A stretch of DNA of 64,000 bases, taken from the NCBI GenBank assembly GCA_033717875.1, contig JADDKJ010000012.1, forward strand, positions 16,180-80,179. The letters are read 5' to 3'. The notes under the pieces were generated by a model. That model was not told where the DNA came from, made no database searches, and saw nothing but the letters and a program-made list of their open reading frames with translations. Below, piece by piece: positions 1 to 8,569 of this stretch; positions within the stretch are counted from its first letter, which is position 1, and the number at the start of each line of letters is the position of its first letter. Origin of the DNA: SBBG01 sp033717875 (GTDB lineage: Bacteria; Pseudomonadota; Gammaproteobacteria; Ga0077554; Ga007554). The position numbers were made by a program, and so were the translations under genes.

Positions 1-815
1 ACAAGACCGACAGCGCCAACAAGGCCCAGGAGTTCGGCATGAACAAGCCCTGGTATCGCGACGAACAGCCACAGCGTGATGTGCATCTGCCGGCGTTTCT
101 GATCGACAAATTCGAAGTCACCAATGCCCAATATCGCACGTTCGTCATCAAGGCCAATTACTGGCTGCCGGGGCAATGGGAAAACAACGGCTACCTGCTG
201 ACGCGCGCGATACTCGAACCGGCCGATATCGACAAGCTGAGACAGTTCGCCGCCGAAAAAATGCGGCTGGACATGGACACGCGCACGGCGAGCAAGGAGA
301 CACTGATCGCGGCGATCGAAAAACGGCAAAAGGCGTTCGACAATCTTCCGGTGACCGGCGTGACCTGGCAGAACGCCCGCGCCTATTGCGCCTGGGCCGG
401 CAAACGCCTGCCCACCGAAGCCGAATGGGAAAAGGCCGCGCGCGGCCCGAACGGCCTGGAATTTCCGTGGGGAAACAACTGGGACCCCGCTAAACTTAAT
501 GCCGGAAGTGCCGATACGTGGGAAGATGGGGTCGCCCCTGTGGGGTCTTATCCTGCCGGAAAATCGCCCTACGGCGTGCATGACATGGCGGGCAACGTCA
601 TGGAATGGGTGGAGGACTGGTATCAGCCCTACCCCGGTTCACGCCATCACGACCCGGCCTTCGGCGAAAAGGACAAGGTTGTCAGGGGGGGCGGCTGGGG
701 CGGCGTGGGCCACTATGTCATCAGCCATTTTTACCGCGGAGCCTATCGGGTTCACCTGCCGCCGCATTCGGCGTTCGCCGACCTGGGTTTCCGCTGCGCC
801 AGGGAGGTGCACTGA
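1..815 (+). CDS. SUMF1/FGE-sulfatase domain protein (5' truncated by window edge)
   Basis: The frame is open to the first bases of the window, so the N-terminus lies upstream; an ATG at 39 is probably internal because in-frame codons before it continue the fold. Visible signatures are FEVTNAQY, LPTEAEWEKAARG, HDMAGNVMEWVEDWY, VVRGGGWG and GFRCAR, the C-type-lectin-like SUMF1 fold. The paired active-site cysteines of true formylglycine-generating enzyme are not seen: the region after RGGGW has no cysteine and only the C of GFRCAR remains. It is therefore unlikely to be a sulfatase activator and more likely a structural or regulatory member of the family. It abuts the next gene (TGA immediately followed by ATG), implying co-translation. 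Confidence 0.85.
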   Translation, partial: KTDSANKAQEFGMNKPWYRDEQPQRDVHLPAFLIDKFEVTNAQYRTFVIKANYWLPGQWENNGYLLTRAILEPADIDKLRQFAAEKMRLDMDTRTASKETLIAAIEKRQKAFDNLPVTGVTWQNARAYCAWAGKRLPTEAEWEKAARGPNGLEFPWGNNWDPAKLNAGSADTWEDGVAPVGSYPAGKSPYGVHDMAGNVMEWVEDWYQPYPGSRHHDPAFGEKDKVVRGGGWGGVGHYVISHFYRGAYRVHLPPHSAFADLGFRCAREVH

Positions 816-1607
816 ATGGAAGAGCTCGAGCTTTTCGCAGGCAAAACGGCGATCAGGGCGCGCGCCTTGTTCGTCGGCGAGCGCATCGACCTGCGCGCCC
901 TGGAAACGGCGCGGCGCCTGGCGTTGTCTCCGCTGGTGGTGAGCGCCGGCACGCAAGGTTGCGCGGTGCTGTTCCGTTATGGCGTGGTGGTGCTGTTCGA
1001 TCTCGATGCCGTGGAAGAGGCATCGTTTCTGGCCCATTTGCGGCCGCTGGTCAACGAACCGCTCGACCGGCCGGAAACGGAAGAAATCGGCTTGACCGCC
1101 AATTCGCAGCGCGAGGAACGCGTGGAAGGCGGTATGGTTTCACTCCACGAGTTCGGCGTCGAGCGATTGCAGATCGTGGCGGACATCCTGGCCAAGAGCG
1201 TGGTGCTCGCCTATTACGAGGCCAGCATCGCCAACGTCTTCGACCGTATCGAACCGCTGGCGGCCAGCTTGCAGCGCGAAGGCCGGGGCGGCTACCAGGG
1301 CAAGGAGCTGCTGCGTCACATCGGCGGCACGCTGCTCATCCAGCATAAGATGGTGGGGCGGGTCGAAGTAAGTGAAAAACCGGAAATACTCTGGGATCGT
1401 CCCGATCTGGAACGCCTGTATTTGCGACTGGAAGACGAATACGAATTGCGCGAGCGGCACCTTGCGCTGGAACGCAAACTGGAGCTGGTCTCGCGCACGG
1501 TGGAAACACTCCTTGACCTGTTGCAACACAAGCGCAGCCTGCGTGTGGAATGGTACATCGTCATCCTGATCGTCGTGGAAATACTGCTCACGCTCTACGC
1601 GATGTAG
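816..1607 (+). CDS. RMD1/YagE family (DUF155) protein with C-terminal membrane anchor
   Basis: A 263-residue protein with the DUF155 pattern: a soluble alpha/beta N-terminal half, an acidic helix-rich middle, a long charged helix (about 195-240) and one hydrophobic segment at the end (YIVILIVVEILLTLY). In eukaryotes the family (Rmd1, Rmnd1) is mitochondrial and linked to translation or meiosis; the bacterial function is not established. The predicted topology is cytoplasmic with a C-terminal tail anchor. The start directly abuts the stop of the SUMF1-domain gene, so the two are probably co-expressed. Confidence 0.8.
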   Translation: MEELELFAGKTAIRARALFVGERIDLRALETARRLALSPLVVSAGTQGCAVLFRYGVVVLFDLDAVEEASFLAHLRPLVNEPLDRPETEEIGLTANSQREERVEGGMVSLHEFGVERLQIVADILAKSVVLAYYEASIANVFDRIEPLAASLQREGRGGYQGKELLRHIGGTLLIQHKMVGRVEVSEKPEILWDRPDLERLYLRLEDEYELRERHLALERKLELVSRTVETLLDLLQHKRSLRVEWYIVILIVVEILLTLYAM

Positions 1608-1729
1608 CCGGCATGGAAGTGATCCATTGCGCAGAATGCGTCCGCAGAGTTTGATAGACTATCGGGATGCTGGAGGAGTCCGTTCATGGAGCGGAATGTC
1701 CCGATATCTGTCGCCAAGGAGAAACTTGC

Positions 1730-2899
1730 ATGAAAGCCAAAGACCGCCGCCTGGCCGAGCTGAAGGGCGCCATTGCCGAAATCACGCCCGAAGAAGCGCT
1801 GGCGCTGCAAAGCAAGGGCGCCATGCTGATCGATGTGCGCGAGGCCGACGAAATCGCGCAGGGCAGCCCCAAGGGCGCGCTGCGCCTGGGGCGAGGTTTC
1901 CTGGAATTGCGCGTCGAGGACGCCGTGCCTGACGCATCCCAAACGATACTGACGATGTGCGCCGGCGGCGTGCGTTCGCTGTTCGCGGCGGAAACGCTCA
2001 AGCGCATGGGATACAGTGATGTGCGCTCGGTGGCCGGCGGTTTCAACCGCTGGAAGAACAACGGCCTGCCCTTCGAAACACCGCGCGCGCTGGATGCCGA
2101 CGCCCGTGAGCGCTACTCGCGCCACCTGCTGCTGCCCGAAGTCGGCGAGGCCGGGCAGCTCAAGTTGATGGACAGCAAGGTGCTGCTGATCGGCGCCGGC
2201 GGCCTGGGCTCGCCCGCCGCGCTGTATCTGGCGGCGGCCGGGGTCGGCACACTCGGCATCGTCGATCACGATGTGGTGGACCGCAGCAATCTGCAACGCC
2301 AAGTGTTGCACACCGAGGCGCGCATCGACATGCCCAAGGTCGAATCGGCGCGCGAAACCCTGGAAGCGCTCAATCCCAAGGTCAAAGTGGTGGGCCACCA
2401 AACCCATCTGAGCAGCCACAACGTCGAAGAAATCCTCTCCGGCTACGATGTGGTGGTGGATGGCACGGACAACCTGCCCACCCGCTATCTGATCAACGAC
2501 GCCTGCGTGAAACTCGGCATTCCCAACGTGCACGCCGCGGTCTACCGCTTCGAAGGCCAGATCACGGTGTTCTGGCCGGGCTACGAAAAACATCGCGGCG
2601 GCTGCTACCGCTGTATGTTCCCGGAGCCGCCGCCGCCCGAAATGGCGCCCTCCTGCTCCGAAATCGGCGTGCTGGGCGTGATGCCCGGCGTGATCGGCGT
2701 GTTGCAGGCGGTCGAGGCGCTCAAGATCCTGCTCGGCATCGGCGAGCCGCTGGTGGGACGGATGCTCTACTACGATGCGCTGGGTGGACGTTTCAACGAA
2801 TTCAAGGTCAAGCGCAACCCCGAGTGCCGCTGGTGCGGCGACGAAGCAAACATCGCCGGTTATACCGATTACGCTCAGGTCTGCGCCTCAGGGGCATGA
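1730..2899 (+). CDS. moeB: Rhodanese-MoeB fusion: molybdopterin-synthase/sulfur-carrier adenylyltransferase
   Basis: A 389-aa protein. Residues ~1-110 form a rhodanese domain (LIDVREADE; active loop CAGGVRS). Residues ~120-389 form a ThiF/MoeB E1-like domain with the nucleotide-binding GAGGLGSPAALYLA, the NLQRQ motif and two CxxC zinc pairs (CYRC, CRWC). It should adenylate the C-terminal glycine of a MoaD/ThiS-like carrier, with the rhodanese passing on sulfane sulfur. The start at 1730 was chosen over an in-frame ATG at 1667 because AAGGAG lies 8 nt before it and the homologous region begins there. Domain order is reversed relative to human MOCS3, where rhodanese is C-terminal. Confidence 0.9.
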   Translation: MKAKDRRLAELKGAIAEITPEEALALQSKGAMLIDVREADEIAQGSPKGALRLGRGFLELRVEDAVPDASQTILTMCAGGVRSLFAAETLKRMGYSDVRSVAGGFNRWKNNGLPFETPRALDADARERYSRHLLLPEVGEAGQLKLMDSKVLLIGAGGLGSPAALYLAAAGVGTLGIVDHDVVDRSNLQRQVLHTEARIDMPKVESARETLEALNPKVKVVGHQTHLSSHNVEEILSGYDVVVDGTDNLPTRYLINDACVKLGIPNVHAAVYRFEGQITVFWPGYEKHRGGCYRCMFPEPPPPEMAPSCSEIGVLGVMPGVIGVLQAVEALKILLGIGEPLVGRMLYYDALGGRFNEFKVKRNPECRWCGDEANIAGYTDYAQVCASGA

Positions 2900-2927
2900 C
2901 CCTGCCACAAATCACGAGACGGTCCAC

Positions 2928-4316
2928 ATGGCTATCGCATATACGGTAAAGCAGTACCTCGACAACAACCGCATTGCCTACACCGTGCTGGACCTGCCGC
3001 CCGCCGTGGGCTCGCTGGCACAGGCGGCCGCCGCGGCGGGCATTCCGTCCGGCTCGCTCGCCCAGGCCATGCCGCTGAAGGACAAGATCGGCATCGTCAT
3101 CGCCGTCATGCCGGTCAGCCATCACCTCGATATCGACGCCATCTGCAAACTCCTGCACCGCAAACTGGAACCGGCGCTGGACATGCAGATCACCGCGACC
3201 TTCCGCGACTGCAAGCCCGGCTTTATCCCGCCCCTGGGCGAAGCTTACGGCGTGCGCGCCATCATCGACGACAGCCTCATCCAGTCCGGCAACATCTACT
3301 TTTCCGCCGGCAATCCCGCGCACCTGATCCAGGTCAACAGTAAAAGCTTTCACATCATGCAACGCAACGCCTGGCTGGGCGGCAGCTTTGCCCACCCGGT
3401 GACGGAAGGCGAATCCCTGGCGACACAGGGCGAATCTTCCCAGGAAAAAGGCGACCGGCTCGAAGCCATCAAGCAGACCATCGCGCGAACCGGTTCCTTG
3501 CCCGCCTTGCCGGATATGGCGGTGCGCATCATCCAGCTCAGCGCCAACCCCAATGCCGGCGCGGACGATCTTGCCAAGGTCATCGACATGGACCCGGCAC
3601 TGGCCGCCCAGGTGATGCGCTACGCCAACTCGCCCTTCTTCGGCTACAAGGGTCAGGTGGATTCGGTGCGAACCGCCATCGCCCGGGTGCTGGGCTATGA
3701 CATGGTGATGAATCTCGCGCTGGGACTGGCTACCGCGAAACCGTTCAGGATCCCGCAGCACGGCCCGCTCGGCCTGAACGCCTTCTGGCGCCACGCCACC
3801 TACAGCGCCGCCCTGATGCAGGCGCTGGGCAAGGCCATGCCCGAACCAATCCGCCCGCGCGCCGGTCTATGCTATCTCGCCGGGCTGCTGCACAACATCG
3901 GCCACCTGCTGATAGGGCATTTGTTGAAACAGGAATTTCTCGCGCTCAATAATCTGGCCGCGAACAATCCCGACACGCCCATCCGAGAGCTGGAAATGGA
4001 AGCACTGGGAGCGGATCACTCGCAACTGGGCGCCTGGCTCGCGGAGGCGTGGCGGCTCCCCGAGGAAATCGCCGTCGCGGTGCACGAACACCACAACGAG
4101 AGCTATGTCGGCCCCCACGCCACCTATGCCAATCTGGCGCTGATCACCGACCGGATGCTCAAGACCCACGGTATTGGCGATGGCGAAGGCCACAACCTGC
4201 CCTCCTCCATTCTTGAGGCGTTACAGCTCGACGAAGTGCGTATCGTGACGGTGATGAACCGGGTGCTGGCGGATTGCGAAGGGCTGGATGCGATGGCCAG
4301 GCAGATGGTGGTGTGA
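2928..4316 (+). CDS. YbaK/EbsC-type deacylase domain fused to HDOD domain
   Basis: A 462-aa protein. The first ~155 residues resemble the YbaK/ProX aminoacyl-tRNA deacylase fold (an AMPLKDKIGIVIAV core lysine strand). Residues ~175-440 are an HDOD domain (SLPALPDMAVRIIQLS, DMDPALAAQVMRYANSPFF, AGLLHNIGHLLIGH), in which the catalytic HD pair is HN, as is usual for signalling HDOD proteins. The start at 2928 follows the moeB stop by 28 nt; an upstream in-frame start at 2775 would overlap moeB and read a non-conserved stretch. The role is likely regulatory (stress or c-di-GMP type output), but neither substrate nor partner can be read from the sequence. Confidence 0.82.
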   Translation: MAIAYTVKQYLDNNRIAYTVLDLPPAVGSLAQAAAAAGIPSGSLAQAMPLKDKIGIVIAVMPVSHHLDIDAICKLLHRKLEPALDMQITATFRDCKPGFIPPLGEAYGVRAIIDDSLIQSGNIYFSAGNPAHLIQVNSKSFHIMQRNAWLGGSFAHPVTEGESLATQGESSQEKGDRLEAIKQTIARTGSLPALPDMAVRIIQLSANPNAGADDLAKVIDMDPALAAQVMRYANSPFFGYKGQVDSVRTAIARVLGYDMVMNLALGLATAKPFRIPQHGPLGLNAFWRHATYSAALMQALGKAMPEPIRPRAGLCYLAGLLHNIGHLLIGHLLKQEFLALNNLAANNPDTPIRELEMEALGADHSQLGAWLAEAWRLPEEIAVAVHEHHNESYVGPHATYANLALITDRMLKTHGIGDGEGHNLPSSILEALQLDEVRIVTVMNRVLADCEGLDAMARQMVV

Positions 4317-4397
4317 CACAGCTTTATCTGCGGCAATAACGATAGGGCGGGCGAAGCACAAGGCGTGTTTTTCAATGAGTGCCTGGCGGCACAGTGA

Positions 4398-4430
4398 GCG
4401 GGTTACGGCGCCCCTCCACCCGCCCTGCAT
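4398..4430. repeat. Degenerate copy of the GGGCGGGT/ACCCGCCC palindromic repeat
   Basis: Read on the minus strand this begins ATGCAGGGCGGGTG and ends GTAACCCG, matching the ends of the cleaner copies at 14943-14985 and 45979-46014, with a diverged centre. It overlaps the 3' end of the alpha/beta hydrolase gene and supplies its stop codon and last ~8 residues. Confidence 0.5.
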
Positions 4431-5152
4431 AAATTCAGGCAACCTTGAGGTTTGCGCCGCGAGCCGTTCCAAGCGGCCCCCATCAGCACAGCGCGCAGAT
4501 CGTTGAGGCGGCCGTGAAAGAAGTGGTCGCAGCCCTTCATGCGGATAATGCGGGGTGGATGCGGCAGACTTTTTGCCCAACCGAGCACGTCGGCGCTCGG
4601 CACGATCTCGTCCTCTTCACCTTGAATCAACAGCCAGGGACACTCGGGCGCAGGCGCGCTGTTCAAATCGAACAGGTTGACCGGCGGCGCCACCGTGACC
4701 AGGCGCGCCACGGCGCCGTGCTTCGCGCCACGGATCGCAACATAGGCGCCGAAGGAAAATCCCGCCAGCCACACCGGCCGCCCGGGGTAGTGCTCCCCCA
4801 CCCACTCCAGCACCGCCAGCAGGTCTTCCGTTTCGCCCGCGCCGTGCCCATAACCGCCCGCGCTTGCACCTACGCCGCGAAAGTTGAAGCGCACCGTGCC
4901 CAGCCCCAGATCATTGAAGGTCCGGGAAATGTAATGCACCACCTTGTTGGTCATGGTGCCGCCATAGAGGGGATGGGGATGGCAGATCACCCCCACGGCG
5001 TGCATGGTGTCCGCTTCGACAGGAAAAGACGTGATGGCCTCCAGGGCACCGGCGGGACCGGGTATCGTCAGCGAGGCGCTGACACAGGGGACGCTTACTT
5101 CCAGCTCGTAAAGATGGCTGTCAAGAGGGATAGACACAGGCAGACTCTGCAA
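4403..5152 (-). CDS. Alpha/beta hydrolase (COG2945-like)
   Basis: A 249-aa serine hydrolase: oxyanion-type HPHPLYGG (58-65), RFNFRGVGAS, nucleophile elbow GFSFG (Ser133), acid in GEEDEIVP (about Asp181), and catalytic His in GCDHFFHG (His210). Family members are cytoplasmic carboxylesterase-like enzymes of unknown substrate. The only upstream start is TTG at 5152, with no clear Shine-Dalgarno. A consensus TATAAT box lies on the minus strand at 5167-5172, which would place transcription start about 8 nt before the TTG, so a nearly leaderless mRNA is possible. The last residues (CRAGGGAP) come from a degenerate palindromic repeat. Confidence 0.82.
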   Translation of the reverse strand: MQSLPVSIPLDSHLYELEVSVPCVSASLTIPGPAGALEAITSFPVEADTMHAVGVICHPHPLYGGTMTNKVVHYISRTFNDLGLGTVRFNFRGVGASAGGYGHGAGETEDLLAVLEWVGEHYPGRPVWLAGFSFGAYVAIRGAKHGAVARLVTVAPPVNLFDLNSAPAPECPWLLIQGEEDEIVPSADVLGWAKSLPHPPRIIRMKGCDHFFHGRLNDLRAVLMGAAWNGSRRKPQGCLNLCRAGGGAP

Positions 5153-5245
5153 TGATGGCGCCGGTCATTATACCCCAGCGAGCCTCATCCCGCCGGGAAA
5201 AGACTTGCCGAACAATGGGCAATTGCAAAAAATCCCGATGAAGTA

Positions 5246-5274
5246 TTGGAAAATGATCAAAAAAGCTCTAGAAT
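5246..5274 (+). promoter_or_regulatory. Sigma70-type promoter for the lipoprotein gene
   Basis: TTGGAA (5246-5251) and TAGAAT (5269-5274) are separated by exactly 17 bp. The expected transcription start is near 5281, giving a leader of about 84 nt before the ATG at 5365. Confidence 0.6.
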
Positions 5275-5364
5275 GTGCGCCTTAATCGGTGGCCTAAAGC
5301 ATTGGGGCATCGATGAATGGTGGAACCCAGTGTTTGTTATTGCATAGGATTATAGGAACTCGAC

Positions 5365-5604
5365 ATGAAATATCCAATTCTTCTCGCTTCTTTGTTGGCC
5401 CTGTCCTTGACCGCTTGCGGCAAGAAGGAAGAAACCGCGGAAGCTCCCGCGCCTGCTCCCGAAGCTGCTGCTCCGGCTGCCGAGCCTGCTCCCGCGCCCG
5501 CTCCTGAAGCTGCTCCGGCCGCTCCTGCGGAAGGCGCTGCTCCTGCCGAAGGCGCTGCTCCGGCCGCTCCTGCGGAAGGCGCTGCTCCTGCCGCCGGCCA
5601 CTAA
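5365..5604 (+). CDS. Small Ala/Pro/Glu-rich lipoprotein
   Basis: A 79-aa protein with a lipoprotein signal peptide: basic start (MKYP), hydrophobic core and lipobox LTAC, giving Cys18 as the lipidated residue. The mature part is KKEE followed by low-complexity APAPEAAAPAA and repeated PAEGAA units, probably an extended periplasmic tether. AGGA lies 7 nt before the ATG. The gene has its own promoter (5246-5274) and a strong terminator (5647-5676), so it is a monocistronic, likely well-expressed unit. No enzymatic domain; function unknown. Confidence 0.8.
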   Translation: MKYPILLASLLALSLTACGKKEETAEAPAPAPEAAAPAAEPAPAPAPEAAPAAPAEGAAPAEGAAPAAPAEGAAPAAGH

Positions 5605-5646
5605 TAGCGGTTGGTTGTCAGGGGAAGCCGTTTAACGGTTTCACTT

Positions 5647-5676
5647 AAAAGCCGGCTTCGTGCCGGCTTTTATTTT
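5647..5676 (+). terminator. Rho-independent terminator after the lipoprotein gene
   Basis: A perfect 10-bp stem AAAAGCCGGC / GCCGGCTTTT with loop TTCGT, followed by ATTTTT. The A-run on the other arm would let it also stop minus-strand transcription. Confidence 0.88.
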
Positions 5677-5752
5677 TGCGGCGTACCGCCCGCAACATCC
5701 TGGTTTGTGCGTCAACGCTCGTTACATCAGCGCCAGAACGACGATGCCCTGA

Positions 5753-7249
5753 TCATCCCTTACGGCATTCGTGGGTCAACTCCACCTCGCCATCTTCATG
5801 CACCGTCTCCATGCGCACGGTGAAGCCCCACAGTCTGGCAAGGTGTTTGAGCACTTCGTCGGCGTCGTCATTCAGCGGCCGCCGGTTGTTCTGGAGGTGG
5901 CGCAGTGTCAGGGAGCGGTCGCCGCGGCGGTTGACGTTGTAGATCTGGATATTGGGTTCGCGCGCGCTGAGATTGTACTGCTCGGCGAGCGCCTGGCGTA
6001 TGTACTGATAACCGCGATCATCGTGAATCGCCGAAATCTCCAGTTGATTGTCGGTGTCGTCGTCGAGCACCGAAAACAGCTTCAGATCGCGCATCAGCTT
6101 GGGCGACAGGTACTGGGCGACGAAGCTCTCGTCCTTGAAGTTGCGCATGGCGAAATCCAGCGATGTGACCCAGTCGCTATTGGCCAGTTCCGGGAACCAC
6201 CGCTTGTCTTCCTCGGTGGGATGCTCGCAGATGCGGCGAATGTCGCTCATCATGGCAAACCCCAGGGCATAGGGGTTGATGCCGCTATAGTATTTGCTGT
6301 CGTAGGGCGGCTGATAGACCACATTGGTGTGCGACTGCAGGAACTCGATCATGAAACCGTCGTTGAGCAATCCTTCCTCATACATGTGGTTGAGGATGGT
6401 GTAATGCCAGAAGGTCGCCCAGCCCTCGTTCATCACCTGGGTCTGGCGCTGCGGATAGAAGTATTGCGCCATTTTCCTGACGATGCGCACGATTTCGCGC
6501 TGCCATGGCTCCAGCAGCGGTGCGTTCTTTTCGATGAAATAAAGCAGATTCTCCTGGGGCTCGGCCGGAAAGTGCTCCTCCGCCTGCTTTTCCATGCCTC
6601 GTTCCAGAATCGGCAAGGTGCGCCACAGATCGTTGATGCGTGATTGCAGGTATTCCTCGCGCTCCTTGCGCCGTCTCTGTTCATCCTCCAGCGACAGGCG
6701 CGCCGGGCGCTTGTAGCGATCCACACCGTAATTCATCAACGCATGGCAGGAGTCGAGCACCGCTTCGACCTCGTCGGCGCCGTAGCGCTGCTCACATTCG
6801 GCGATGTAATTTCTGGCGAACAGCAAATAATCGACGATCGACCCGGCGTCTGTCCAGGTGCGGAACAGATAGTTGCCCTTGAAGAAGGAGTTGTGTCCGT
6901 AGGAGGCGTGGGCGATCACCAGCGCCTGCATCATCATGGTGTTCTCTTCCATGAGATAGGCGATGCAGGGATTGGAGTTGATGACGATCTCGTAAGCCAA
7001 CCCCATGTAGCCGCGCCGGTAGCGCTGCTCGACGGACAGGAATTGCTTGCCGAACGACCAGTGCGTGTAGCCGACCGGCATGCCGACATAGGAATAGGCA
7101 TCCATCATCTGCTCGGCGGTGATGATCTCGATCTGGTTGGGATAGGTATCGAGTTTGTAATGCGCCGCGACGCGGGCGATCTCGCGGTGATAATCATCCA
7201 GCAGATCGAAGGTCCACTCGGAGGTTTCGGACAACACTTGTCTTGCCAT
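5753..7249 (-). CDS. spoVR: SpoVR family protein
   Basis: A 498-aa protein with the SpoVR/YcgB signature: WTFDLLDDYHREIARVAA near the N-terminus, PNQIEIITAEQMMDAYS, IAHASYGHNSFFKGNYLF, MNEGWATFWHYTILNHMYE, and a C-terminal DDDADEVLKHLARLWGF. Length is close to the E. coli protein (about 510). The His/Glu-rich core (HASYGHNSFF, NEGWATFWH) looks metal-binding, but the biochemical role is unresolved; in Bacillus it affects spore cortex. It is the third gene of the yeaG-yeaH-spoVR unit and starts 1 nt after the yeaH stop. Confidence 0.93.
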   Translation of the reverse strand: MARQVLSETSEWTFDLLDDYHREIARVAAHYKLDTYPNQIEIITAEQMMDAYSYVGMPVGYTHWSFGKQFLSVEQRYRRGYMGLAYEIVINSNPCIAYLMEENTMMMQALVIAHASYGHNSFFKGNYLFRTWTDAGSIVDYLLFARNYIAECEQRYGADEVEAVLDSCHALMNYGVDRYKRPARLSLEDEQRRRKEREEYLQSRINDLWRTLPILERGMEKQAEEHFPAEPQENLLYFIEKNAPLLEPWQREIVRIVRKMAQYFYPQRQTQVMNEGWATFWHYTILNHMYEEGLLNDGFMIEFLQSHTNVVYQPPYDSKYYSGINPYALGFAMMSDIRRICEHPTEEDKRWFPELANSDWVTSLDFAMRNFKDESFVAQYLSPKLMRDLKLFSVLDDDTDNQLEISAIHDDRGYQYIRQALAEQYNLSAREPNIQIYNVNRRGDRSLTLRHLQNNRRPLNDDADEVLKHLARLWGFTVRMETVHEDGEVELTHECRKG

Positions 7250-7250
7250 G

Positions 7251-8513
7251 TCACGCCGCCTTCTTCTGGAACAGTTTGCGGAATACCGGGTAGATATCCG
7301 CCGGCCCCGTGATGTGCTGCATGGCGAAACTCGGGCACGAGCGCTTCACGGTGAGGTACTCGCGCCAAAGACCCTGATGGCTCTCCTCGGTGATCTCGAC
7401 GTAGGCGTAATATTGCACGCACGGCATGATGGCATTGATCAGAATGTCGCGGCAGACCGGCGAATCGTCGGTCCAGTTGTCGCCATCAGATGCCTGCGCG
7501 CCGTAGATGTTCCAGTCCGACGTGGAATAGCGTTCCTTGATGATGTCGTACATCAGTTGCAGCGCGCTGGACACCACCGTGCCGCCGGTCTCGCGCGAAT
7601 AGAAAAACTCTTCTTCATCCACTTCCTTGGCGATGGTGTGATGGCGGATGAACACCAGTTCGACACGCTCGTAGTTGCGGGTGAGAAACAGGTAGAGCAA
7701 GGTGAAAAAGCGCTTGGCCATGTCCTTCTTCGCCTCGTCCATCGAGCCGGACACGTCCATCAGGCAAAACATCACCGCCTGTGTGGTGGGCTGAGGCTGC
7801 TTGATGCGGTTGTTGTAGCGCAGATCGAAGGTGTCGATGAACGGGATCGCCGCGATCCTGGCCTTGAGGCGCTCGATCTCCTCGCGCAACGCGATCACGC
7901 GCGGGCTGGTCTCGCTCTCGCTCAGCAGCAGCCGCGCCAGTTCTTCCTCCGCTTCGCGCAGACGGCGGCGGTAGGGGCTTTGCGTGGCGATGCGCCGCGC
8001 GATCGATTTTTTCATCGAGCGGACCACGTTGAGATTGGCGGGCACGCCGCTGGAGGTGTGTCCGGCGCGCACCATTTTGAACTGCACCTGCTTGGCAAGC
8101 TGGGTTTTCACCAGGTCGGGCAGTTCCAGATCCTCGAAGAACAGATCGAGAAACTCCTCCCGCGACAGTTCGAAGGAAAATTCATCCTCGCCTTCGCCGC
8201 TATTGCTGGCCTTGCCGCCGCGGCCACCGCCCCCGCCAGGCGGGCGCGAGAAGCGGTCGCCGCTGATGAAGTCGGTGTTGCCGGGATGCACGCCTTCCCT
8301 GCGCCCGCCGGGGCCGTGGCCGAACACCGGCTCGGAGATGTCGCGCGCGGGAATGTTGATCTTCTCGCCGCGATCGAGGTCGGTGATGGAACGATCCGAC
8401 ATGGCGTCGGTCACCGCCTTTTTTATCTGACTCTTGAAGCGCCGGATGAATTTCTGACGGTTGACCGCGCTCTTGTTCTTGCCATTAAGCCGTCTGTCTA
8501 TGAATTGCGCCAC
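7251..8513 (-). CDS. yeaH: YeaH family (DUF444) VWA-domain protein
   Basis: A 420-aa protein matching DUF444: IDRRLNGKNKSAVNRQKFIRRFK at the start (quoted here only as the family hallmark), a Gly-rich linker (91-101) and a von Willebrand A-like domain with MIDAS motif DVSGSM (253-258). It is the cytoplasmic partner of the YeaG kinase in the stress operon; homologues are needed for survival under nutrient and acid stress in enterics. It is preceded by a 56-nt gap holding a stable stem-loop and followed within 1 nt by spoVR. Confidence 0.93.
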   Translation of the reverse strand: MAQFIDRRLNGKNKSAVNRQKFIRRFKSQIKKAVTDAMSDRSITDLDRGEKINIPARDISEPVFGHGPGGRREGVHPGNTDFISGDRFSRPPGGGGGRGGKASNSGEGEDEFSFELSREEFLDLFFEDLELPDLVKTQLAKQVQFKMVRAGHTSSGVPANLNVVRSMKKSIARRIATQSPYRRRLREAEEELARLLLSESETSPRVIALREEIERLKARIAAIPFIDTFDLRYNNRIKQPQPTTQAVMFCLMDVSGSMDEAKKDMAKRFFTLLYLFLTRNYERVELVFIRHHTIAKEVDEEEFFYSRETGGTVVSSALQLMYDIIKERYSTSDWNIYGAQASDGDNWTDDSPVCRDILINAIMPCVQYYAYVEITEESHQGLWREYLTVKRSCPSFAMQHITGPADIYPVFRKLFQKKAA

Positions 8514-8535
8514 GGATCGGCTCCTGTCTCAAGAA

Positions 8536-8563
8536 TGGAGGGCGCGCTTATATGCGCCCTCCA
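8536..8563 (-). other. Stem-loop between yeaG and yeaH
   Basis: A 10-bp perfect stem (TGGAGGGCGC / GCGCCCTCCA) with an 8-nt loop in the 56-bp yeaG-yeaH gap. There is no U-run, so it is more likely an RNA-processing or stability element within the operon than a terminator. Confidence 0.55.
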
Positions 8564-8569
8564 CTTGCA

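Noticed and set aside
1595..2593. Long reading frame antisense to moeB
   Set aside because: Low-complexity His/Gln/Arg-rich product typical of the complement of a GC-rich gene; the plus strand encodes clear rhodanese and MoeB motifs.
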